From: CAXXOK01 sp964497495
GTDB lineage: Bacteria; Bacillota; Clostridia; Christensenellales; Aristaeellaceae
Length of the DNA: 64,000 nt
Reading direction: 5' to 3'
Assembly (NCBI GenBank): GCA_964497495.1
Contig: CAZCCZ010000003.1
Span: 1 to 64,000 of the forward strand
Shown: in pieces, positions 16,833 through 23,959 of the stretch
Position numbering within the stretch: position 1 is the stretch's first letter
How the letters are laid out: each line of letters begins with the position of its first letter
Made by a program: the position numbers and the translations under genes
Notes under the pieces: generated by a model
Databases searched by the model: none
Told to the model about the DNA's origin: nothing
The model's input: only the letters and a program-made list of their open reading frames with translations

Positions 16833-18047
16833 ATGCAGCCGATCCAATGGACGGGGAACCATATGCCGCGGTCGGACGACCGGCATCTGTCCATCATGAG
16901 CCTCACGAACGTGGAACGCGCCTGCCGCTTCCACCGCAGCTTTCCGCAGTACGCCGTTACCCCGCTGGCCTGCCTTTCGGGCATGGCTGCGCACCTGGGG
17001 CTGGGCGCGCTGTGCGTGAAGGACGAAAGCTACCGCTTCGGGCTTAACGCCTTCAAGGTGCTGGGCGGTTCTTTCGCCATGGCAAGCTATATCGCCGGGC
17101 GGCTGGGACGGGACGTGTCGGAATTGGATTACGCCCGCCTCACCTCGGACGCCCTGCGGGAGGAGTTCGGCCAGGCGACCTTTTTCACCGCGACCGACGG
17201 CAACCACGGCCGCGGCGTGGCGTGGGCGGCCCGGCAGCTGGGCCAGCGCGCGGTGGTGCACATGCCCAAGGGCAGCGTGAAGGTGCGCTACGACAACATC
17301 GCCCGGGAAGGCGCCAAAGTGACCATCGAAAACGTGAATTACGACGAGTGCGTGCGCATCGCGGCCAGAGAAGCGGCCGAAACGCCCAACGGCGTAGTGG
17401 TGCAGGATACCGCGTGGGACGGCTACGAGGAGATTCCAAGCCACATCATGCAGGGGTACGGCACTATGGCGCGGGAAGCCGCCGACCAGTTTGTTTCGGC
17501 CGTGGGCGACGCGCCCACGCATATCTTTATTCAGGCGGGCGTTGGCTCGCTGGCGGGCGCAGTGCAGGGGTATTTTCAGAACCGCTTCCCGGAGAACGCG
17601 CCCGTGGTGACGGTGGTAGAGGCCGCGGCGGCGGATTGCCTGTACCGCGGCGCCGTGGCGGGGGACGGGCGTCCCCGCGCCGTGGAGGGGGATATGCCCA
17701 CCATGATGGCGGGGCTGGCCTGCGGCGAACCCAACATCCTTGCGTGGGACATCCTGCGCAACCATTCCGCCTTCTTTGCCAGTTGCCCGGACTGGGTCAG
17801 CGCGCGCGGCATGCGGATGCTGGGCGCGCCCGTGAAGGGCGACCCGCAGGTGATCTCCGGCGAGAGCGGCGCGGTGGGCATGGGGCTGGCGGACGCGCTG
17901 ATGCTCGATCCGGCTTACGCGGCCTTCCGGGAGCAGCTGGGCCTGAACGCGCAGTCCCGGGTGCTGCTGTTCTCCACCGAAGGGGACACCGACCCCGAAA
18001 ACTACCGGAATATCGTTTGGAACGGAGCCGTTCCGTCCGTCATTTGA
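16833..18047 (+). CDS. ygeX: Diaminopropionate ammonia-lyase
   Basis: This PLP-dependent enzyme of 404 residues converts 2,3-diaminopropionate to pyruvate and two ammonia. The Schiff-base lysine lies in FGLNAFKVLGG, the glycine-rich phosphate loop is IQAGVGSLAGAV, and TATDGNHGRGVAWAARQLG is shared with the threonine dehydratase fold. Length and wording fit YgeX/DpaL. The ATG at 16833 has GGGGAGG 8 bp upstream. In urate-degrading bacteria this gene is one of the marker genes of the anaerobic cluster and is thought to release pyruvate and ammonia from a purine-derived C3 intermediate. Confidence 0.93.
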   Translation: MQPIQWTGNHMPRSDDRHLSIMSLTNVERACRFHRSFPQYAVTPLACLSGMAAHLGLGALCVKDESYRFGLNAFKVLGGSFAMASYIAGRLGRDVSELDYARLTSDALREEFGQATFFTATDGNHGRGVAWAARQLGQRAVVHMPKGSVKVRYDNIAREGAKVTIENVNYDECVRIAAREAAETPNGVVVQDTAWDGYEEIPSHIMQGYGTMAREAADQFVSAVGDAPTHIFIQAGVGSLAGAVQGYFQNRFPENAPVVTVVEAAAADCLYRGAVAGDGRPRAVEGDMPTMMAGLACGEPNILAWDILRNHSAFFASCPDWVSARGMRMLGAPVKGDPQVISGESGAVGMGLADALMLDPAYAAFREQLGLNAQSRVLLFSTEGDTDPENYRNIVWNGAVPSVI

Positions 18048-18068
18048 ACACCGAAGGAGCGTAACGTC

Positions 18069-19262
18069 ATGGACTTTGAACAGGTCAAGGCCGCCGCGCA
18101 GGGGTACGAAAAGGCGATGACCGCCTTTCTGCGCGACCTGATCGCCATCCCGGGGGAAAGCAGCGGCGAGGAGGGCCACGTGCGCCGCATCGAAAAGGAA
18201 ATGCGGGCGGTGGGCTTCGACAAGGTGGAAATCGACTCGATGGGCAACATCCTGGGCACCATGGGAACGGGCGAAAAGCTGATTGCCTTCGACGCGCATA
18301 TTGACACCGTCGGCGTCGGCAACCGGGACAACTGGACGTTCGACCCCTACGAGGGCTACGAGAACGAAACCGAAATCGGCGGCCGCGGCGCCAGCGACCA
18401 GCTGGGCGGAATCGTAAGCGCCGTGTACGGCGCGAAGGTCATGAAAGACCTGGGCCTCCTCTCGGACCAATACCGCGTGCTGGTTACCGGCACCGTGCAG
18501 GAGGAGGACTGCGACGGCCTGTGCTGGCAGTATATCCTCAAGGAGGACAAGGTAAAGCCCGAGTTTGTGGTGATCACCGAGCCTACCGACGGCAACATCT
18601 ACCGCGGCCAGCGCGGGCGCATGGAAATCCGCGTGGAGGTGAAAGGCGTCAGCTGCCACGGCTCCGCGCCGGAACGCGGAAAGAACGCCATCTACATGAT
18701 GGCGGACATCCTGCAGGAAATCCGCTCCCTCAACGAGCGCCTGCATTACGACCCGTTCCTGGGCAAGGGCACCGTGACCGTGAGTGAAATTTTCTATTCC
18801 TCGCCCAGCCGCTGCGCCGTGGCGGACGGCTGCGCCGTATCGCTGGACAGGCGGCTGACCGACGGGGAAACCTGGCAGGGCGCTTTGGAGGAGGTTCGGC
18901 AACTGCCGAGCTGCCGGAAGTACGCCGCCGAGGTGACCATGTACCAGTACGCCCGCCCGAGCTGGCGCGGCCTTACCTACCCCACGGAATGCTATTTTCC
19001 CACCTGGGTGCTGCCGGAAGATCACCCCGCCGCGCGGGCGATGGCGGAAAGCTTCCGCGGCATGTTCGGCGAGCCGAAGGTGGACAAGTGGACCTTCTCC
19101 ACCAACGCCGTCAGCATTATGGGCCGCTACGGGGTGCCGTGCATCGGCTTCGGACCCGGGCGGGAGGCGCAGGCCCACGCGCCCGACGAAAAGACCTGGA
19201 AGGCCGACCTGGTGAAATGCTGTGCCGTATACGCGGCGATGCCCACCCTTTACTGCAAGTAA
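18069..19262 (+). CDS. ygeY: YgeY-family M20 hydrolase (selenium-metabolism-associated)
   Basis: This 397-residue zinc-dependent hydrolase of the M20/ArgE/DapE fold has metal-binding and catalytic motifs FDAHIDTVGVGN (His and catalytic Asp), GASDQLGGIVSAVYG (bridging Asp), GTVQEEDCDG (catalytic Glu-Glu) and a dimerisation-domain CHGSAPERG. The cluster context points to cleavage of a ureido or amide bond in a purine breakdown intermediate, but the substrate is not known from sequence. It begins 21 bp after ygeX. The repeat-filled gap downstream separates it from ygeW. Confidence 0.88.
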   Translation: MDFEQVKAAAQGYEKAMTAFLRDLIAIPGESSGEEGHVRRIEKEMRAVGFDKVEIDSMGNILGTMGTGEKLIAFDAHIDTVGVGNRDNWTFDPYEGYENETEIGGRGASDQLGGIVSAVYGAKVMKDLGLLSDQYRVLVTGTVQEEDCDGLCWQYILKEDKVKPEFVVITEPTDGNIYRGQRGRMEIRVEVKGVSCHGSAPERGKNAIYMMADILQEIRSLNERLHYDPFLGKGTVTVSEIFYSSPSRCAVADGCAVSLDRRLTDGETWQGALEEVRQLPSCRKYAAEVTMYQYARPSWRGLTYPTECYFPTWVLPEDHPAARAMAESFRGMFGEPKVDKWTFSTNAVSIMGRYGVPCIGFGPGREAQAHAPDEKTWKADLVKCCAVYAAMPTLYCK

Positions 19263-19300
19263 AAGGCAGGCAAACCTGAGGCTTGAGGAGCGGGAGCGCC

Positions 19301-19340
19301 GTGCCTGCGGGCACGGGCAGGGGCTTTCCGCTCGCGCGGG
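19301..19340 (+). repeat. GC-rich palindromic repeat, copy B
   Basis: TGCCTGCGGGCACGGGCAGG, followed by GGCTTTCCGCTCGC, as in the copy at 5957-6010. The right half is replaced by the tandem-repeat unit. Confidence 0.6.
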
Positions 19341-19534
19341 GCGCCGGGAGCGCCCCTTTGGGAAGGGATTTGCGATCCACTCCCCAACCTTCCCCGGAGA
19401 GGGCGCACCTCTGCGGAGGCGACCAAAGGGCTTTCCGCTCGCGCGGGGCGCCGGGAGCGCCCCGTTTGGGAAGGAATTTGCGATCCACTCCCCAACCTTC
19501 CCCGGAGAGGGTTCGCCTCTGCGGAGGCGACAAA
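19321..19534 (+). repeat. Two-copy 107-bp tandem repeat
   Basis: Unit 1 is 19321-19427 and unit 2 is 19428-19534. They are nearly identical; both carry GGGCTTTCCGCTCGCGCGGG, GCGCCGGGAGCGCCCC, TTTGCGATCCACTCCCC and CTCTGCGGAGGCGAC. A truncated third unit (GAGCTTTCCGATCGCC) follows. Each unit contains several self-complementary segments. Confidence 0.8.
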
Positions 19535-19631
19535 AGAGCTTTCCGATCGCCCTTTGGAAACCTTCGGGGAACCTTCCCGCATGGTTGGCCGCGATGAGCG
19601 TAAAATCGACCGCGCGATGTTACCAAACGTT

Positions 19632-19661
19632 TTCACGATGTTCACAATAAACCCGTACTAT
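19632..19661 (+). promoter_or_regulatory. Weak candidate promoter before ygeW
   Basis: TTCACG (19632-19637), an 18-bp spacer and TACTAT (19656-19661), about 53 bp before the ygeW ATG. It could restart transcription after the repeat region. Confidence 0.35.
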
Positions 19662-19714
19662 GGCCAGTGGGGCCGCCGTATCCCGAATCATCAACCGGAA
19701 AGGACGATCCGCCG

Positions 19715-20905
19715 ATGGCCGATTTACAAAAGGCGCTGGAGACGTTACGAAAACTGGATTTCTCCGATATGTACGAGGGGGATTTCTTCCTCACGTGGGA
19801 AAAGACCGACGCGGAGATCCGCGCGGTGTTCGAGGTGGCGGAGGCGTTGCGCGCCCTGCGCGAGAGCAACGTTTCCCCTAAAATCTTCGACAGCGGCCTG
19901 GCTGTTTCCATGTTCCGGGACAATTCCACCCGCACGCGGTTCAGCTTCGCCTCGGCTTGCAACCTGCTGGGGCTGGCCGTGCAGGATTTCGACGAGGGCA
20001 AAAGCCAGGTGGCCCACGGCGAAACCGTGCGGGAAACCGCCAACATGATCTCCTTCATGGCGGACGTCATCGGTATCCGGGACGATATGTACATCGGCAA
20101 GGGCAACGCCTACATGCACCAGGTCGTGGACGCGGTGACCGAGGGGCACCGGGCGGGCGTGCTGGCGCAGAAACCCACGCTGGTCAACCTGCAGTGCGAC
20201 ATCGACCATCCCACCCAGGTGATGGCGGATACGCTGCATTTGATCAACCATTTCGGCGGCGTGGAGAACCTGAAAGGCAAGAAGGTCGCCATGACGTGGG
20301 CGTACTCGCCCAGTTACGGCAAGCCGCTTTCCGTGCCGCAGGGCGTTATCGGCCTGATGACCCGTTTCGGTATGGAGGTCACGCTGGCGCACCCCGAGGG
20401 CTACGAGGTCATGCCGGAGGTGGAGGCGGTCGCCCGGCGTAACGCCGAGGCGAGCGGCGGAAGCTACCGGCGCGTAAGCTCCATGGACGAAGCGTTCAAA
20501 GACGCGGACATCGTATACCCAAAGAGCTGGGCCAGCTTCGCCGCCATGGAACGGCGCACCGCGCTGTACGGCCGGGGCGACGCCGAGGGCATCCGGGCGC
20601 TGGAAAAGGAGCTGCTGGCGCAGAACGCCGGACACAAGGACTGGGAATGCACCGAGGAGCGGATGAAGCTTACGAAAGACGGCAAGGCCCTTTACCTGCA
20701 CTGCCTGCCCGCGGACATCAGCGGCGTCAGTTGCCGGGAAGGCGAAGTGGCGGCCTCCGTGTTCGACCGGTACCGCGATCCGCTTTACCGGCAGGCCTCC
20801 TACAAACCCTACGTCATCGCCGCAATGATCTTCCTTTCGAAAGTTAAGGACCCGGTTTCCGTTCTCGCTTCCATGAACGAACGTAAGCGCCGCCTGTACG
20901 CGTAA
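19715..20905 (+). CDS. ygeW: YgeW-type carbamoyltransferase
   Basis: This 396-residue member of the aspartate/ornithine carbamoyltransferase superfamily has the carbamoyl-phosphate motif FRDNSTRTRFSF, a second-domain HCLPADISGVSCREGEV and the YgeW-specific block DDMYIGKGNAYMHQVVDAV. In purine catabolism it is thought to run in the phosphorolytic direction, giving carbamoyl phosphate from a ureido intermediate. The carbamate kinase encoded next would then harvest that as ATP. The ATG at 19715 is chosen over an earlier in-frame ATG because AAAGGA lies at a reasonable distance. Confidence 0.9.
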   Translation: MADLQKALETLRKLDFSDMYEGDFFLTWEKTDAEIRAVFEVAEALRALRESNVSPKIFDSGLAVSMFRDNSTRTRFSFASACNLLGLAVQDFDEGKSQVAHGETVRETANMISFMADVIGIRDDMYIGKGNAYMHQVVDAVTEGHRAGVLAQKPTLVNLQCDIDHPTQVMADTLHLINHFGGVENLKGKKVAMTWAYSPSYGKPLSVPQGVIGLMTRFGMEVTLAHPEGYEVMPEVEAVARRNAEASGGSYRRVSSMDEAFKDADIVYPKSWASFAAMERRTALYGRGDAEGIRALEKELLAQNAGHKDWECTEERMKLTKDGKALYLHCLPADISGVSCREGEVAASVFDRYRDPLYRQASYKPYVIAAMIFLSKVKDPVSVLASMNERKRRLYA

Positions 20906-20928
20906 AGGCGGGCGGAAGGGCAAACCGT

Positions 20929-21867
20929 ATGCAACGCACAGGTAAGCGTCTGGTCATCGCCTTGGGCGGCAACGCCCTGGGCAAAACCCTGCCGGAGCAG
21001 ATGGCGGCCGTCAAGCTCACCGCTAAAGCCATCGCCGATCTGGTGGAGGACGGGCACGAAATCATCCTTTCCCACGGCAACGGCCCGCAGGTGGGCATGC
21101 TGCAAACCGCCATGGCGGAATACGCCAACAGGCATCGGGAACCGCCCGCGCCGCTTTCCGTGTGCGTGGCCATGAGCCAGGGCTACATCGGCTACGACCT
21201 GCAAAACGCGCTGCGGGAGGAGCTGATCGACCGCGGCATCCGCAAGGCCGTTTCGACGGTCTTAACGCAGGTGCGCGTGGACCCGGACGATCCCGCGTTC
21301 CGGAAGCCCACCAAGCCCATCGGCCATTTCATGACCCTCGAAGAGGCGGAGGAAAAGCGGAAGGAAAAGGACTGGACCGTCGCGGAGGACGCCGGGCGCG
21401 GTTACCGCCGCCTGGTGGCCTCGCCCCGGCCCGTGGAGATCGTGGAGATCGAGACGGTGCGCGCGTTGCTCACCGCGGGGCAGATCGTGGTGGCGGCGGG
21501 CGGCGGGGGCATCCCCGTGGTAGCGCACGGGCACCACTTAAGCGGCGTCGGCGCGGTGATCGACAAGGACCTCGCCAGCGCGCTGATGGCGGATACGCTG
21601 GACGCGGACGCTTTGATGATCCTGACCGCCGTGGAAAAGGTGGCGATCCGCTTCGGCAAGCCCGACCAGCAATGGCTTTCCGACCTGCCCTGGCGGCAGG
21701 CGCTTGCCTATATGGAAGCGGGGGAGTTCGCCGAAGGCTCCATGAAGCCCAAGGTGCAGGCCGCCGTGGAGTTCGTGCGCGGCAAGGAAGGGCGAACCGC
21801 GCTGATTACGGAGCTTTGCAAAGCGCGCGACGGCGTGCGGGGCCGGACGGGCACGCTGATCCACTGA
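20929..21867 (+). CDS. arcC: Carbamate kinase
   Basis: This amino-acid-kinase-fold enzyme of 312 residues converts carbamoyl phosphate and ADP to carbamate (then ammonia and CO2) and ATP. Motifs are VIALGGNALGK at the N-terminus, SHGNGPQVGML, the AAGGGGIPVV loop, and a C-terminal GSMKPKVQAAVEFV of the carbamate kinase type. It lies 23 bp after ygeW, the equivalent of yqeA beside ygeW in E. coli. The pair gives substrate-level ATP from purine-derived ureido groups. Confidence 0.92.
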   Translation: MQRTGKRLVIALGGNALGKTLPEQMAAVKLTAKAIADLVEDGHEIILSHGNGPQVGMLQTAMAEYANRHREPPAPLSVCVAMSQGYIGYDLQNALREELIDRGIRKAVSTVLTQVRVDPDDPAFRKPTKPIGHFMTLEEAEEKRKEKDWTVAEDAGRGYRRLVASPRPVEIVEIETVRALLTAGQIVVAAGGGGIPVVAHGHHLSGVGAVIDKDLASALMADTLDADALMILTAVEKVAIRFGKPDQQWLSDLPWRQALAYMEAGEFAEGSMKPKVQAAVEFVRGKEGRTALITELCKARDGVRGRTGTLIH

Positions 21868-21931
21868 CAAAGGAAAAGGCCGTTAACCTTCGCCCGGCCC
21901 TTCGGGGCCCATACGGAAAGGGGGAGCCTGT

Positions 21932-22516
21932 GTGCGCATCGGTTGCGTGGTACTGGCGTCCGGCGAGAGCGTGCGTTTCGGCAGCAACAAACTGGTTACG
22001 GACTTCTGCGGGAAGCCGTTGCTGAACTGCCTGCTGGATCAGCTGCCCGACAGTTTGGATACCGTTGTGGTTACGCGAAGTCGGGACGTGCACGAACTGG
22101 CGCGGGCGCACGGGTTTCGCTGCCTGCTGCACAGGCAGCCCGAGATTCGGGATACCATTCGCCTGGGGCTTGCGGCGCTGGAGGGCACGGACGGCTGCCT
22201 GTTTTGCGTAGGCGACCAGCCGCTGCTGACGCGGGCAACCATTGAAAAAGTCATTACGGCGTTCAATGCCGAGCCGGACGGGATCGCCCGCGCGGCCTGG
22301 GGGGAGCGCGAGGGCAACCCGGCGCTGTTCCCGTCCGCGCTGTACGGGGAACTTTCCTCGCTTCGGGAAGGCGAAGCGGGCGTTACGGTTATCCGGCGGC
22401 ACCCGGAACGGGTGACGGTCGTGCAGGTTGCTTTCGCGGAGGAACTGGCCGACGCGGACACCCCGGAGGCCCTTCGGGCGCTGGAGGCGCTGAAACGGAA
22501 CATGGAAAAGGAGTGA
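21932..22516 (+). CDS. mocA: Molybdenum cofactor cytidylyltransferase-like nucleotidyltransferase
   Basis: This 194-residue MobA/MocA-family nucleotidyltransferase attaches CMP to molybdopterin to make the dinucleotide cofactor used by xanthine dehydrogenase-type enzymes. The N-terminal VLASGESVRFGSNKLV (nucleotide-binding loop) and FCVGDQPLL (metal-binding Asp) are present. The start is the GTG at 21932, with GGGGGAG about 6 bp upstream. Its position among molybdenum hydroxylase genes matches the E. coli mocA (ygfJ) setting. Confidence 0.85.
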   Translation: MRIGCVVLASGESVRFGSNKLVTDFCGKPLLNCLLDQLPDSLDTVVVTRSRDVHELARAHGFRCLLHRQPEIRDTIRLGLAALEGTDGCLFCVGDQPLLTRATIEKVITAFNAEPDGIARAAWGEREGNPALFPSALYGELSSLREGEAGVTVIRRHPERVTVVQVAFAEELADADTPEALRALEALKRNMEKE

Positions 22517-22522
22517 CCGCCC

Positions 22523-23857
22523 ATGCTGCTTTTAGGGAACGGGCGCGTGATTACGCGGGACGATGCCGCCCCCCTGATCGAAGACGGGTGCGTGGCCATG
22601 AACGGCGACGTGATCGCGGATGTCGGGGATACGGCGATGCTCAGGGGCACCTATCCGGACGCGGAATTTGTGGACGCGCACGGCGGGGTCATCATGCCGG
22701 GGCTTATCAACGCGCACGGGCATATTTATTCCGCTTTCGCGCGCGGCATGGGCGTGAAGGGCTACGACCCCAAAGGGTTCCTGGATATTCTGGAAGGCCT
22801 GTGGTGGACGCTGGACAGGCATCTGCTTTTAAAGGACACCCGCGCCAGTGCGGACGCCACCCTGATCGACTGTATTGAAAACGGCGTGACTACGGTGTTC
22901 GACCACCACGCCAGTTACGGGGAGATCGAAGGCAGCCTGTTCGCCATCGCGGACAGCGCCCGCCAGTACGGCGTGCGCGCGAACCTCTGCTACGAGGTCA
23001 GCGACCGGGACGGCGCGGAGAAGATGCGCGAAGGCGTGAAGGAGAACGTTTCGTTTCTCCGGTATGCCAAAGAAGACGGAACCGGCATGGTGGCGGGGCT
23101 GTTCGGCCTGCACGCGCAGTTTACCCTTTCGGACGAAACGCTGGCCTACTGCCGGGAGCAGGCGCCGGAGGACGCGGGATTTCACGTTCACGTGGCGGAA
23201 GGCATCGAGGACGTCTGGCAGTGCCTGAAAGAACACGGCAAACGGCCCGTTTACCGCCTGTTCGATTTCGGCATTCTGGGCCCCCGCACCCTCTGCGGCC
23301 ACTGCACGCACGTTAGCGAAGCGGAAATCGACCTGCTGCGGGAGGCCGGATGCAGCGTGGCGCATAACCCGGAAAGCAACATGGGCAACGCCATCGGCTG
23401 CCCGCCCGTGATCCATATGATGCGCCGGGGCGTGCGCGTGGCGCTGGGTACCGACGGTTACACCGCGGATATGCTGGAAAGCCTCAAGGCGGCCAAACTG
23501 CTGAACCAGCACTACCTGCACGACGCGACGGCCGCGTGGGCGGAGGCGCCGCGGATGCTGTTTGAAAACAACGCTGCGCTCGCTTCCGAAGCCTTCGGCA
23601 GGCCGCTGGGCGTGCTGAAGCCCGGCGCGGCGGCGGACGTGATCGCGCTGGATTACGCGCCGCCCACGCCTATGACCGCGGCGAACGTGGACGGCCACGT
23701 GCTCTTCGGCATGAGCGGGCGCAACGTGATCCATACCGTGATCAACGGGAGCCTGAAAATGAAAGACCGCGCGCTGACCGAGGTGGACAAGGACGCCGTG
23801 CTGGCCCACTGCCGGGATACCGCCGCGGAACTCTGGGGCAGGATCAACGGCCGCTGA
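22523..23857 (+). CDS. ssnA: Putative aminohydrolase SsnA
   Basis: This 444-residue cytosine-deaminase-type amidohydrolase has metal-site motifs in order: PGLINAHGHIYSAFARGM, FHVHVAEGIEDV, CGHCTHVSEAEIDLL, SVAHNPESNMGNAIG and GTDGYTADML. The PESNMGNAIG wording and DILEGLWWTLDR are SsnA features. SsnA is a marker of the anaerobic purine/selenium cluster, but its exact substrate is not established by sequence. It starts 6 bp after mocA with AAAAGGAG upstream. Confidence 0.9.
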   Translation: MLLLGNGRVITRDDAAPLIEDGCVAMNGDVIADVGDTAMLRGTYPDAEFVDAHGGVIMPGLINAHGHIYSAFARGMGVKGYDPKGFLDILEGLWWTLDRHLLLKDTRASADATLIDCIENGVTTVFDHHASYGEIEGSLFAIADSARQYGVRANLCYEVSDRDGAEKMREGVKENVSFLRYAKEDGTGMVAGLFGLHAQFTLSDETLAYCREQAPEDAGFHVHVAEGIEDVWQCLKEHGKRPVYRLFDFGILGPRTLCGHCTHVSEAEIDLLREAGCSVAHNPESNMGNAIGCPPVIHMMRRGVRVALGTDGYTADMLESLKAAKLLNQHYLHDATAAWAEAPRMLFENNAALASEAFGRPLGVLKPGAAADVIALDYAPPTPMTAANVDGHVLFGMSGRNVIHTVINGSLKMKDRALTEVDKDAVLAHCRDTAAELWGRINGR

Positions 23858-23959
23858 TACTGGCTGGATATCCATACTCGGGCCGTTGATTGACAAAACC
23901 GAAAAGTATCCCGAAGCGGCCAGACCGCTTCGGGTCAGAGCGACGAAGGAGCGAAAACC

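Larger units (their letters stand above)
19263..19631. other. Gene-free region filled with repeats
   Basis: No gene is supported here. The region begins with copy B of the GC-rich palindromic repeat, is dominated by a 107-bp tandem duplication (19321-19534), and ends in ordinary sequence leading into a weak promoter. Confidence 0.7.

Noticed and set aside
16746..19178. 810-codon minus-strand frame
   Set aside because: It is antisense to ygeX and ygeY with no family features; it is long only because of high GC third positions.
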